Counted from the first letter of the stretch, positions 20,393 through 32,515 are shown. The stretch is DNA of 64,000 bases from Drosophila pseudoobscura (GCF_009870125.1 NC_046683.1:24642129-24706128), one strand, 5' to 3'. Notes: generated by a model not told the origin, from the letters alone. Numbers and translations are program-made.

Positions 20393-22035
20393 GACCCCCT
20401 TCCGCCTATATGCCCAGACAAGATGAACGACCTAAATCGTCTTGTGAAAAGGTTCACGGAAGCATGCAACAAAGCCTTCACGGCACCATTCCCCCAAGCA
20501 AACCAAGGGGTAAAAAGATGGCCCCCTGGTGGTCAAAATCAATAGGCATCCTTCGTAAAATCTGCAGGACTTTCTCCTACAGAGCTAAAAGCGATACTGT
20601 GGAGAAACAATGGGTAGACTATAAAATCAGAAATATACAAAAAAGAAAATAAAAAAAGGGCCTCTTGATGGTACGTGGACCAACTCCAGTGAGGAGTCCC
20701 CACACATTCTTTTATATACTCATTTCCCCGGGTATACAACCATCCTAAAGAAGGATCGGTAGCTTCGATGGAATACATCCGTCAAAAACAGAACAACTGG
20801 GCAGTAAAACAGATTCTAACCGTTTAAATCGCCAGGTCCGGACGAGGTGCTACAAAGTAGCGGCATACGCGGACGACGTTGCAATTATCTATTCTGCGGG
20901 GAAATACCCGCAAACACTCTGCGACTTAATAACAGCAAAGCTTGCTAGACTGTCAGAATGGACTGATTCCCGCGGACTGCAAGTAAATCCCTCGAAAACG
21001 AAACTAGTCTTATTCTCCTTCAGCGACAGTGCCCATTACTTAGGGTTGTTAATTGACAAAACATTTAGTGTCAAAGATAGAGTGATGAAGGCAACGACAG
21101 CGCTCTACACATGCAGAAAAGGGATTGGCTTAAAATGGGGCATGAACCCAAGCATAGTCCAATGGGTAAAGTTCAGTGAACTGGAGCTTTTCGCAGTACT
21201 CCAAATAGTGCGCTTAATACCATTTTATGCCTACAAAGCCTTGAACTTGCAGGAAAAGAGCGGGCAGATATGGGTACCATGCACATAGGTCACTCATCCA
21301 CACTAAATAACAGCAACATTGTCCCAGCAAAAACGGACTATCAAGTTCCAATAGAGTACACAGATTCTCCCATCAATACAATCATCCTTCATAGAGACGA
21401 TTGGCTCGAGGGACTTCCAGGCCCAGAGGGGGCCCTAAACATATTTATAGACGGATCGAGGCTGGACAATAAAGTCGGAGGAGGACTCTACTCCGAACAG
21501 CTAGACATACGGTACTCCTTCAGGCTCCCTGACCACTGTAGTTTCTTCCAAGCAGAGGTCATATCAATCAAGGAAGCTCTGAACTGCCTTCATGCAGCTG
21601 CCGTTACGGCAACTCGAAAAAACACTTATGGTGACAGCCAAGCTAAGTGCGACTAAAGCTAAAAGCGATTCCCTCGAACTCGGCCACCGTGGCAGACTGC
21701 CGCAGATTTCATTACAAAATGGCTCAGCAATTTGCTATCAGCGTTATATGAATCGGGCCACCAGCTCATTGAGAGCAAGTGTATAGCAGACGAGTTGGCC
21801 AGATCTGGTACCCCCTCTCCAACATAAGGAGGATATTCGTATGCCAATGGCAACCTGTAAGCTAATCATAAAATAACAATACAAGCGAATAATATACGAT
21901 AGGTGGCGATCAGCGTCATGTTGTCACATAACTCGCAAACATGGGCGACAATAGATAGGAAGCGCACTTCTGAGCTCTGCAAACTTGGCAGAAAGAGGTG
22001 CAGCACAGTCATGCGTTTTCTCACAGACCATTAAC
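20393..22035 (+). mobile_element. LOA-clade LINE remnant with RT and RNase H pieces
   Basis: 20400-20650 encodes RLVKRFTEACNKAF and APWWSKSIGILRK in two frames, the segment between endonuclease and RT. After a large deletion, 20850-21010 encodes KVAAYADDVAIIYSAG and LQVNPSKTKLVLFS (RT motif C with YADD at 20866-20877, and motif D). 21430-21610 encodes IFIDGSRLDNKVGGGLY and SFFQAEVISIKEAL, the first Asp and the Glu of an RNase H domain, which LOA and I-type LINEs carry. Frames are broken. A similar element lies at 34.3-37.4 kb. Confidence 0.78.
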
Positions 22036-22699
22036 AATAAATTGTTAGAAATACTTAAATAGTAGAAAACAAAAAATAAAATTATACCTGTCATTAGGGA
22101 AGAATTTAATCAAAATAATAATTCTTTATGCAAAAATCTGTTTTATATTTACCACTATTACATAGAAATCATACAAAAATGTATATCATACATTTATATC
22201 TCTAACAACTTTTCTTTATGATCACGTATACGCTTCTTGTGGGCTATTGTGGTAGGCGTGGTCAAATGATTTATCAAATATATTAAGTTTCAGCTCGATA
22301 TCTGCTTTATTCGTCTTTATGCAACGGGCCGAAACCGGCCTAAGTGTGACGGGCTCCGAGCGAGCTTTGATCCGCCTCTACCTAATCTTTCATGCCAAAA
22401 TGTTCCATCCCCGCACTCCACTTCAACATGCGTGTATTTTTTTTTATATGGCTAGAAAATACTAAAATAACAATACTACAATATAACAAATAATAAATAA
22501 CATAATATATTTATTAAACTCACAACCACCAGTATCCACTGGCTCCATTTTGTATTGTTTCAGGTGTATTTTTGGCTTTTTTTGGCCTTGAAAATTTTTA
22601 AATTTAAATAGGATTAGAAATATGTCTAAGCCCGAAATATTTTGTATTGCCATTTATTGTTTTTTAGGGTTGCATTTGAAAACCATCGGCTAAATATCG
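22036..22699. other. AT-rich spacer with a LINE 3' tail fragment
   Basis: 22325-22385 ('gggccgaaaccggcctaag', 'gacgggctccgagcgag') matches the 3' tail of the CR1-like copy at 24836-24900. The rest is AT-rich without features. Confidence 0.5.
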
Positions 22700-23500
22700 T
22701 TATCGTTCGTTCTCTTTTCTTACCGCGATTGCATTCCTTTTACAATGTGTAAAAACGTAATTGAATTATTTTTTCGTGCGTCGGCTTGTGCTTTCTTTAA
22801 GAACGCTCGTCCAAGTGTCCCCTGCTGAAAAAGGCCTCGTGGGTGATGCTATCGCTAAACGTAATGGTCTGCATTGCAGTAGCAGAAGTTTAATTTCTCC
22901 AATGCCAGGGAGATAGCCTCATTTAAGATAAGCGTCTTTAAATTAAAGAGGTTAAGGTTAAGAAGAAGAATAGGCCCTCCATAAACCTCCCAAATCAGCC
23001 CAACGTGCCATCCAAATCTTTCCATCCTACTTCCACTCAATCAAAAAACTTACTTTCCTGCTATTAACATACCAAAATGTTAGAGGCTTACGCAGTAAGC
23101 TCGACATTCTTTTTTGAGATTGTGCTGCATTTGCATCCCATGTTGTTGTGCTTACCGGGACCTGGCTAACACCGGACATTCTTAGTTCCGATGTGTTGTC
23201 AGGCGGGTACACAACTTTTAGAAAGGATCGTTCGTCACGACGTGCAGTGGGAGTTCTGATTGTAGTGGACTCAAACTTCACGTCGGAACACGTCCAGGAA
23301 CCAGCACATTCCAATTCATCGCTCCCACAGGCTACCGATTTACTTTTGAAATCACATAAATTGGGGCTCCCGTTTTCACATTCTGCAAGATTTCTTTGTT
23401 TTCAAAACGAGAACATTTTCGTTGACGAAATGAAAAGTAAACGGCTTTTTATACAACAAAACGAACCTAAATTGCAAAAGGAAAAAATAGATGAATAGAT
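22700..23500 (+). mobile_element. CR1-like 5' half, rearranged, copy 2
   Basis: Same 5' UTR and short ORF1 fragments as 3831-4935, with a larger ORF1 deletion (22882-22884 joins the zinc-finger region to the NFSNARE block). Retains the endonuclease start (YQNVRGL, TGTWLTPDILSS, FRKDRSSRRA). From about 23330 it runs into the non-CR1 tail also seen at 4780-4935, ending with a frame that reads FLCFQNENIFVDEMKSKRL. Sharing the join with copy 1 implies a common rearranged source. Confidence 0.78.
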
Positions 23501-23544
23501 TAACTTGACACCTATATTAGGGTAATTCATTTTGTGCTTTTGTG

Positions 23545-24165
23545 CAAATAGTGATCCAGGCACGTACGCCATCGAAACGAAGATGCAACCGAGGAAAGCG
23601 ACACCCGAAGCGAGAATCGTGAGCACCGAAAAAAGGGCTGATGAAATCTAGCCAGCAGCGGAAAGATAAGTTCCGGTTATGTCAAGCAGACCCGCGGTCA
23701 AGTCGGTCCAAGTTGAGCCATAGAAAATAAAAAACTTAACTTTGAGTTTCGGATGTTTCACTACATTGGAGACCACCTGCAAATCTTATTTCGACGGAGT
23801 TTGAGTTATTCTACAATACCGTCCTCTTCTTCGGATAATTACGTCTCGATCCGCCTTCTACATTGATTCCTTGCTCGATTCTTTCTTCCCTGCTCGGTTC
23901 TGGATGGCAAGTGCATCTTATTACTTCTAGTCTGGCGCAACAGTCTGAGCTAGAGAAGAAAGAAACGGAAGTTTCATTTTCTGATCTCTCATAGTGTCCG
24001 GAGTAGCTGCGCTGAAGGCGTCCCCTGGAGCAACAAGATAGCAACAGTGCTGCCAAAGAAGGGTGTTAAAGATCCGTGCTTTTCAACAGGGGAGAGTATG
24101 TTCGGCTAAGCGCCTGTCCATTGCAGGACAAAAAGCATTACAGAGAACAGATATTTGAATCTAGC
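23545..24165. repeat. 620-bp duplicated segment, copy 2
   Basis: Partner of 13425-14044. Here it follows the rearranged CR1-like copy, and the env remnant and left half of the LTR-like region are absent. Confidence 0.85.
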
Positions 24166-24912
24166 AGTCTGCAACTGCTTAATGAGTCTTCGAGGCGCAA
24201 AAGGGTCACTCCGCGGGATCTGCAAGTGCCAACCGTCACTCGCCCGCTCGTTGCAGAAAAAGTGACTCCGACCATTTAAAGTGTGCAGCAATTGATCTAG
24301 TTTGCCACTCTAAGGGCAACGACAGCTGCTGGCAATGCAGATTCGGTAACCGAATTCATCGCCTCGGACCGTCCGTGTCCGTGGTGTCCGCAAGCTCGCT
24401 AGCTGACCCGTCTATACCGATCCCACAAGTGATCAGAAGGTCCTCCTATCCTAAGTTTACCGTAGAAAAAGGCTTGGTGTGATTTTTATGCACAACTTGA
24501 TCAAGGGTGACATAGATAGCCCTGATTTTTTGAGCCGCATAAACTGCACGATTCCTGTTAGATTCACTAGAAACTATGTATATACCGGTGTCCCTTCCAC
24601 TGTGTAGATCGAGTTATTCCTTGCATGAACCGTTTAGGGTCTTAAGCTCGGATTATAATTCCCTCTACCAGATTATATCCACCTCTAATTCCCTTCCTCT
24701 TATTAAGTAACTAATACTCAGATACCTTTTTCGTAATAAGTAATCGTGTTTGTTTTTGGAATGCATGCTTAGATCTCTTCGTAAATTTAGTTATAATTTT
24801 CCTCGCATATTAGTCTAATAGCCATAACGGTCCGAAACCGGCCCAAATGCGACGGGCTCCTAGCGAGCCTGACAGCCGCCTCTACCTATCCTAAGCTAAC
24901 CTAACCTAAATC
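24166..24912 (+). mobile_element. CR1-like copy with internal deletion, 3' end present
   Basis: 24166-24410 encodes ORF1 pieces (RKRVTPRDLQVPTV; then the 'gtccgcaagctcgctagctg' zinc-finger flank). Near 24440 it jumps to the last part of ORF2 ('accgtagaaaaaggcttggtgtg', encoding a GVIFMHNLI-like stretch), skipping endonuclease and RT. The 3' UTR ends in 'cctaagctaacctaacctaa'. This tail differs from the one at 19.3 and 40.4 kb. Confidence 0.75.
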
Positions 24913-24949
24913 GTTCCAAATATACAATATTAAAATTATGTATCGTCGT

Positions 24950-26645
24950 CGCAGGCATGGCAAAAGTTAAAGACAATTTTAAAGCAAAGCAGACCAGCAA
25001 AGGCAATGGTGTTATTTAAACAATTGTTGTCGTTGAAAATTTCGGAAGACATGAGTACACAGAATAATTTTCCCAAATTTGAAGTAGTACACGAAGCTTT
25101 GGCGGTGGTCATCTAAAATCTTTTGAAAGTTTTGTTGTTATGATTGCGACGCGGGATGAGCTTAAGCATGCTACAAATATAAAGTTTTGAATAAGGGAAT
25201 AAGCAGGAAGAAAGCGTTAGCAAAAAAATTGCAAGTAGTTCGAAACTAAATTTTAGTTATGACAAAACAAAATTTAAGAAAGTCTTTTAGCGTAAAAAAG
25301 AAGAAGAGAAGGTCATTTTAAATCCGAATGTCATGTCAAAAGGAAGAAAGAGGAAGCAAACAACAAGGGCACACGTAGTAAAAGCGGGACAAAATTAGGT
25401 ACATAACATTTTGCAACCAAAGACACAAAAAACCTGAAAAATATACACCAGTTTTAAATATAGTTAACCGAAATGAATGGGTAAATTAATGGTGCATAGA
25501 CAGTAGCGTAACGGAACATCTATGTTCTGACAAGGAACGCGTTGTGTCGTTCACGGAAGATAATATAAAAAGTATTTTTTAGCCGGTGCCGGGGAACGGT
25601 ACATAAACAGTGGCGTAACAGCGCATCTATGTTCTGACAAGGAAAGCTTTGTGTCGTTCATAGAAGATAGTATGAAAAGTATTTTAGAGCCGGCGGTAAA
25701 TCACTTGTTGCTGAAGGGCATGGAACTGTTAAAGTAAAGTTCCGCGATAGAGCGTGTTGTGGAGAAAATTAGCATATATATTTAGTTTTAAACAATGGCG
25801 CAAATACCCCAGATATAGAACAAGAGAGAGAAAAAAAGGTCCCACTATGAAAGACAAGAAGGTCACTTTAGTTTTGGGCAGTCAATTAAAGAGCGTGGAG
25901 AAAAACGAAGCGTGCGTAAATATTAGGTAATATAAGAATACAATGTATTAACCTCTTATTGCTCATGGGAAATAAAAGCAACCAACCAACGCCTCAGTAC
26001 CGATTAAATAAAGCGATTGTGTTTTATCCGTATTCTCACGTTCCTGGACTCAACAGAGCGGTTACACTAGAAAATGTTATCTTGGTACCTGATTTGCGGC
26101 ACAATTTTATATCGGTCAAAAAGCATTAAACAATGACAAAAAATATGTGTTCGAAAAAGGAAAAATGATAAACACATCTAAAAAACTGAGATTAAAGTTC
26201 AACAAAACCAGAACTCAGTATACTATATAAATAGCGAGAAGTCTACAGATCCGAAAATAAACCAGAAAAACAGAAGGAGATTAGGTCTAGTAATGACATT
26301 CATACAATTCCAGACCCCGGACGCCCATCATTCTACGGACGTGGAAACCAGGATGAGCGAGGAAGGAGTATCATATGCTCAATGCGATAGTGGCAGCAGA
26401 CATACAAGTTCCCCAGAACCACGCAAAAGCTGAACATTAAACTGAAGGTGGGCTATGGAAAGCATCAATGAAGGACGAGTACGAGTCCCTCGTCGTCCCT
26501 TTCAGTCGAACATGGCCACCCCCTACATCAAATGGATGTTGTCACGGCTTATCTCAACGGCAAAAACGGTCCTGAGGGAGACCCCTACACATCAAAATGA
26601 ATAAAAACCCAAACAAAGAGGAAGGAATCGCCTTCCGGTAAAGTC
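24950..26645 (+). mobile_element. Copia-type (Ty1/copia) retrotransposon remnant
   Basis: 25490-25580 and 25599-25700 both encode the Copia protease segment (WCIDSSVTEHLCSDKE and YINSGVTAHLCSDKE), a tandem duplication of about 108 bp. 26050-26110 encodes LENVILVPDLRHNFISVK, which follows protease in Copia elements. 26440-26560 carries the start of the Copia RT (MKDEYESLV and LHQMDVVTAYLNG). Gag, integrase and most of RT are unreadable. No LTRs identified. Confidence 0.72.
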
Positions 26646-26649
26646 GGAA

Positions 26650-27780
26650 AGAACTATTATGGAGTACAGAGACATATAACGGACCGCGGCAGGACTTAGC
26701 TGGACTTAGCCCTGCTGAACGAGGGCGCCCAGCAAACCTTCTGCAGGGGAGCTGCTGGTTCGATCAGTGACCTCATGTTAGGAGCTCTTCGCTACTGCGC
26801 AAAGTAACTCGGAAAATAGGAGAAGTATACACCGGAAGCCATTACGGAGCCATAATGTGCACCATTCGCGAGCGTTCCAGACCCAGTAGGAAAAACAGTC
26901 TGAGCAAGGACTTCATTGAGTACACGCTAAACGCGAGCGCTCTCGCCAGAAGCCTAACCAGCTAGCGTCGCATGGAGGAGCCCTGAGAAATCACCAGTTT
27001 TCCTCGTACAGAGCAATTTGTCTCCTAGACAACGCGGGGAAGGTGTGCGAAAATCTCATTGCACATAGGATTAATCGTGCCATAGAAGATGCCGGCGGCC
27101 TGTCGCCTAACTAGAAGGGTTTCCGGAAAGGGAGATCGACGAGATCACAACCAAGAAGCAGAACTGCCTGCTGGTTATCCTCGACAAAAATACGTTCAAC
27201 ACGGTAGACTGGGAAGGAATGATTGATGCTCTGCGGATTCTTATGATCCCGAAATACTTCCTGAGATCTTCCTGGACAGCGTCCTCAGCGAGAGGGTGCT
27301 GCTGTACGAGACGAGCGGGGGCCAAGATCCTAGAGAGGAACAGCTGGAGTTCCGCAGGTGTCAGTGCTGGGGCCGCAATTGTGGAACACGATGTATAATG
27401 AAGTTCTCCGACTAAACCTGCCCGAGGACACAACGACCGTAGGCTTCGCCGACGACGTGGCCATCGTAGTTGAAGCCAAGGACCTAGCAGCGGCGGAGGC
27501 AGCAGCATAGCGGGACTACAGGTGACGGAATACAAGACGGAGGCTGTTTTGATCAGCATCAGGAAGAAGGTGGAGACAGCTCAAATGTCGGTCGGTGAAC
27601 ACGACATTACATCACAAAACGCGCTGAAATACCTAGTGGTTATGCTGGGCACCAGACATTCATTCAGGAAGCACATGCAGTACGCCGATACAAAGGCATC
27701 CCAGACGTGCCAAGCACTCTCCCGAATCCTACTCAATACCAGGAGACCAACATAAGCAAGGAGGAAACTATGCCACAATA
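26650..27780 (+). mobile_element. R1/I-type LINE reverse transcriptase remnant
   Basis: 27005-27075 encodes AICLLDNAGKVCENLIAHRI (RT region before motif A). 27355-27385 encodes VSVLGPQLWNTMYNEVL (motif B region, Gln of PQGSVLGP lost) and 27441-27475 encodes VGFADDVAIVVEAKDL (motif C, FADD). 27522-27755 encodes TEAVLISIRKKVE and KYLVVMLGTRHSF (motifs D and E). At least four frameshifts or stops. The ends are not visible. Confidence 0.7.
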
Positions 27781-28569
27781 TTAAACTTTTTTTACGCTGT
27801 GAACCGAACCGATTTATTTAATCGATTTGGGGCTTTAAATTTGTGTAATAGTTTTTCTATGATTTAATTTTATTTTAAATTCTTAGAATCAGTACATTTT
27901 TGTTCTGTTTACTGTTAAATTAAGTATCTTACATCTGGTTGTATTGAAATACTTTGTAGCTTCAGCTTGCCGTCTTGGAAATATTAACCTTTCCAATAAA
28001 TCCATTTCTTGCGTTGTTGTACTTTTGTTGTAAGGTACATTAAGCGGGCGTCGTTTAAGGAATCGTTTGTAAAAATTGATGGATAAACCGTTTGACCCAA
28101 CTTCTGAATGCCGTATTTTGCCATTAAATTCCGTTACGATCCTTCCAAAATGCCAGTTTACCGTTATAAACAGTTAAAAATCGAAAATTGTGGTACATAT
28201 TTCCTGTAAAAAAAGGTATTTCGAGTAAGGGAGTTTAGCGGCAAAATGCGGCATTCAGAGGATTGGTCAAATGGCTACACCTTAAACCGAGCTTTCAAAG
28301 TCAATATTTAGAAAAAATAGAATGCAAAAAATGATCAATTATGAATTTTAAAGTCTAGTATTGTCCAGAGGGTAAGCATTAGCTACAAAGTGAATTTTTA
28401 TACATACATAGCTGCATTTATCAGCTTTACAGAATTGCAAAGCATTATAACCAGACGTAAAATGAACTTCAGTAAACATTAAAGCCTCAAATCTATCAGA
28501 AAAACTCGGGTTTATATAATTACATATATTTACAAGTACAAGTATGTACATATAATATTATAAAGTTTT
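27781..28569. other. AT-rich spacer with one hairpin element
   Basis: 28081-28284 forms a hairpin: 'tttgaccca..cttctgaatgccg' on the left pairs with 'cggcattcagaggattggtcaaa' on the right, arms of about 50 bp, total about 200 bp, like a foldback MITE. The remainder is AT-rich without features. Confidence 0.55.
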
Positions 28570-29194
28570 TATAATCGATACTAAAAATTAGTATAGTAGT
28601 ATATTAGATTTTTGCTGAAAATGGATGTGTGTAACGTCCAGAAGGAAGCGTTTTGGCATAGCGTCATATCTCCGACGACATATTTCCCCCGTGTCACAAA
28701 CGACATATCTCCGCGCGGAGCTATGATGCTTAGAAGCGACATATTTCCGCGCAGCGATTTTGACCAAATTATGCCGATACACCAACGAAAAATACAGAAC
28801 AAAAAAAAGAAGACAAAAGGAACAAATAAATTTGCAGTGGCTACGCAGTCTCCGACGACATGTTCAGCTGGTTACTTAACTGTAAATACAACGTAAAAAA
28901 CATTTTCTTAATTGAGGAAATATGGCTATTGCATAATTTATGAATACCGTTTTTATTAGGAAGTTAATTTAATTTTAAAAAAATTGTTAAAGGATGCCGT
29001 GCTTAAAGTAATATACACGTATTATTTAATATGTAAATATGTAGATAATTTATTGTTGTTAAACGTGTGTATAGAATATAATGATATAGATTCTTTTATT
29101 CGGTGCAATAGGCAAACTTGGGAGGCGCGCGCCAAAAATATATCGCATTATTCTGCTGCATTCATTCCGATTCGGTTGTTCAGACAGTAAGAAC

Positions 29195-31215
29195 ATGGAC
29201 TACGAAAATATTAAATTTGAATTTGGAGAAGAAAGCCGATAGGGCTTGTTTTCATTATGTGAGCAACAAATTTATGTAAAAAAACAAACAATTGAAACTA
29301 GGTGAAACCGCATATGTGTGCCGGGTTAAATTCTGTAAAGCCAGAGTTTATTTAAGTGCACACAAATCTAGAATTTACTCAAATCCTGAGTATGTTGTGC
29401 ATAGCCATGGCCCTCAGAGTGATGAAATGGAAAAAATCAGTGCTCTCAGTGAAATAAAACTGAAGTGCGAATATAATAGCAATTTCGACACCAAAAAAGT
29501 ATTCAATGATGTTCTTGCTGAGTAAGTTAATATATTAATTGCAATTTTAATAGTACATACATACTGCCTTGCTACATATGTACATACATATGCAAAGTGG
29601 CTCACGTTACACATTTAAAAGTTTATTTTATAACATTTATAACTTCTAAACCATCAAACTTACCAATGAATATCAAATGACCACTGATAGACTGATATTT
29701 AAACTTAACCAAAAAGAGCTTCTTATATTTTTTAACAATTTTCTAAGACGTTTTAAATAATAAATAATAAAAAGTGAATTTGAACCAAATAGGCTGTGGG
29801 TGGTGTTTTCTAGTGCGCATTGTGATGTACCTATTTCAGGCTGAGGTAAGCTCAGTCCCGTCCAGGAGTCAATCCACAAGAAATTTGTAGAAATGGATGG
29901 AATATTAAGGGCGGAGTCGGGGGGCGGCCTATCGTAGAGAGGTGGATCGGGGCTGGAGTGAACGTCGCTCGTCGTGCATACGAAACGGCGTGCGTGGACT
30001 CGGGGTGGGGTAGTGTCGGTGCCTCCGCTAGTTGGAGTGAACTTACGCAATCGGGTGTTTACTTGGATAATTTGGCACTTTATTATAATTCTTAGCACTT
30101 TAAATGAACTTAGTTTAAGTGGTCGCCGGTGTCTCTTGTAAATTCCGGGTAAAACGTCTGTACACCAGGTTTTTCTGCGTAAGTTCTGGTACAACGCCCG
30201 TACTCTGAGCCGGCTTTCTGCGTAAGTTTCGGTACAACGTCCGTACCGTGGGCCGGATTTCTGCGTAAGTTGTTCTTTAGTTCTCGTCGCCGTCTTTTTA
30301 TAGGCCCGTATTGCTGGGTCTGCGGGTTTGAAAATGCACTTCCGCGTCGGAGTGCACTTTGCCGTTCTTGGTGATCGTCGCAGATTTTCGCGCCGTCAAC
30401 TTTCCGCAGTCGATGAACCCGGAAGTAAAATCTTAACCGAATTGTATTTTTTTATGGGACTGCTCAATCGATTTTTACAGGGCTTTGAAGTTTAAAAAGT
30501 GCTCTGGTTCATTTAAGCTGTGAGGCACAATATGTATGTACATACTTCCGCGGTCGGCACGCACACATTACATTGCGTTTGTGTGGGTTGACAGAAGTCA
30601 AACTAAAACAAAAAGTATTATTGTGTTCAACACAACACAATGTGTTGCTGCCGATCACTGTTACAAACGCGTTGTGCCGGGTCTCAGTTTGACATTCTCG
30701 TTCATGTTCTATTACGTGATCCGGTGTAACTTGCGAATCATACCCGTTTTTAAGTTCGTTTGCGGTCGTCGCTCGGTTTTTGACCGGTAAATGCTCGTTT
30801 CAAAGTCCGTCTGCGAGCATTGGCTGTGCCGTCCCCTGATGATATTTATGTATGTACGTGTACCGCAGTCCACGTTATGACTATGTATATGTAAATATAT
30901 ACGTATGCAAAAATATTTATGCATATATGTATGTTTATTCTTACATACATACATACATATGTACATATTTATGAGCATGCGAGCAGACAAGAAATGCACA
31001 CAGACTGATGTATTATTTTTCTATTAAATTAATTAGGAAAACAAAAGGTGAAGTGGCGATTGAAATACATAAATTATGACTCTGTCAAACGCACTTTGCA
31101 AAGAAAAAGACAGCTTTTCTTGCCAAAGTCTTCATCTTTTGCAGAGAATGTTCTGGAAGCTTTTCAAGACGAAAATATTATGATCCGTTTTGAAATAACC
31201 AAGGGAAATAAATAA
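29195..31215 (+). pseudogene. FLYWCH zinc-finger protein of the Mutator-like element
   Basis: ATG at 29199 (MDYENIKFEF) probably starts the protein, but an in-frame TAG follows, and an extra A in the A-run near 29277-29283 shifts the frame. 29292-29521 encodes ETAYVCRVKFCKARVYL, then NPEYVVHSHGPQ, a C-x4-C ... H-x-H FLYWCH finger. The exon ends at a strong donor (GA|GTAAGT, 29522). A plausible last exon at 31037-31215 (KYINYDSVKRTLQRKRQLFLP to ITKGNK, stop at 31213) resembles the region that precedes the MULE transposase domain. The transposase core is absent, and the phases of the two exons do not match, so the copy is dead. Confidence 0.55.
29523..31036. other. Presumed intron of the FLYWCH gene, holding an LTR-like insert
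   Basis: 29793-30479 is GC-rich, begins TGTGGGTGGTG and ends TTTTTACA, with a minus-strand TATA-like 'cctataaaaag' near 30300 and two and a half copies of a 44-bp direct repeat (30170-30265, 'ctgcgtaagtt...ggtacaac'). It could be a solo LTR. 30840-30970 is rich in 'tacatacata'. No coding sequence recognised. Confidence 0.4.
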
Positions 31216-31815
31216 CGATAAAATTTAAGAAAACTGTTATTACGATTTCTGTGTATTTGGACTATGGCACATTTTTTAATTTCAATAAAATCATGTTAAA
31301 AAAAGAAATGCTGTCCAAAAAATGTAAGTGTATTTTACATGCGAAATTTGTTAATTATATTCTGGCGGACTTAAGTAGTTTTTAAATGACATATCTCCGA
31401 GCGGACGTTTATGGAACGGCGGAGAGATGTCGCTACCCCAGCGTTTTCGACTCCATAAAGTATTTATGATCTAGATCATCATTAATAGCCGAGTCGATAG
31501 AGATATGTTTGTCTGTCCGCCCGTCCGTCTGTCCGTTCCTATGTGCGCCTAGTGCTTAGAGAATATAGCAGCTAGAGCAACGACATTTTGTATCTAGACT
31601 TTTTTGATATGTCACTCTTATAATTGAATTTCAAGGGACGAAAATGGCATCAGTGGCATCCACAATTTTGAAGATACGAGAAAACCAAAAACCCCCAGTC
31701 GTAGAGCATGATTATATCTTCTAGAATACAGAATCTAAACCAGATCGTTTTATTATTACAGCCAGAATGATCAAAACAATTTCATTTTCTCTCGCTCTCT
31801 CTTTTCTCTCTCTAA

Positions 31816-32515
31816 GGGCTCGCGCACACTGTTGCTGAAAGCGGAGCTGAAAGCTTATTTTTCAGCTCTGAAAAAACAAACACACTGCACCGGTGCAAGT
31901 GCGCACATTGCAGACTGAGCTGAGCTGAAAGCTGAAAAAGCTCGCTCAAATCAGCTCAGCTTAGTTTGATCGATCAAGCATGTTTGTTTTTTCAGCAAGC
32001 TGATTGCTGATTTTGTTCAAGTGTATTGGTTCATAAGTGATCGAAAATGGGCTGCAAAACATTTTTAAGCGAAATTGCGGTTAACCCAGCGCTGGGGAAT
32101 AAGCGGGACTATTAAAAATATTTGAATAATAGTTTTATTTCTATAATTTCTATGAAGGCGATAAATTGGGCAAAAAAGTTTTAATATTTACCATTACCAA
32201 TGTAATGTACAAATGTAATAATTCGTAAAAAAAAAAGTAATACGAAAACTTCCGTCTGGCTACTGTACGTCTGGCTACTGTACGTGCTGTGAAGTAATAA
32301 TTCATTTACAAAATAACAATAATAATTATAATGATATCTATTGATGCCACTTAAGGAGATAGACAAAGGGAGGCAGTGGTTTTCAGCTTTCAGCAATCAG
32401 ATCAGCCGACAATGTACGCACCTGCAAGCTGATTCTGCCTGAGAAAAGCTCTCAGATCAGCTGAGCTTTCAGCTTTGATTTCAGCTCCGCTTTCAGCTAC
32501 AGTGTGCGCGAGCCC
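31816..32515. mobile_element. PIF/Harbinger-like MITE, 700 bp, TAA target duplication
   Basis: The element starts GGGCTCGCGCACACTGTTGC and ends as the inverse of GGGCTCGCGCACACTGTAGC; about 37 bp of near-perfect terminal inverted repeat continue inward. TAA flanks both sides (31813-31815 and 32516-32518). Uninterrupted DINE-1 copies (for example near 44045 and 47698) have a single TAA at this point ('tctctctctaacacac'), which proves the insertion. Subterminal AGCTGAAAGC motifs repeat many times. No transposase. Confidence 0.85.

Larger units (their letters stand above)
28655..31439 (+). mobile_element. Mutator-like DNA transposon, 2785 bp, 8-bp target duplication
   Basis: The element is flanked by AGCGTTTT at 28647-28654 and 31440-31447, a perfect 8-bp duplication of DINE-1 sequence. 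The terminal inverted repeats start GGCATAGCGTCATATCTCCG (left) and GGGGTAGCGACATCTCTCCG (right, reverse complement), 16 of 20 identical. Further GACATATCTCCGCGCGGA motifs lie subterminally on the left. It encodes a FLYWCH-type zinc-finger protein remnant. The 8-bp duplication also suits hAT or P; the FLYWCH domain favours a Mutator-like element. Confidence 0.72.

Noticed and set aside
18775..24912. CCTAA repeats as telomeric sequence
   Set aside because: Only two to four units at the ends of LINE 3' tails; Drosophila telomeres do not use such repeats.
29673..30194. 173-residue minus-strand ORF
   Set aside because: It lies across the boundary of an LTR-like repeat, has no recognisable domain and odd composition.
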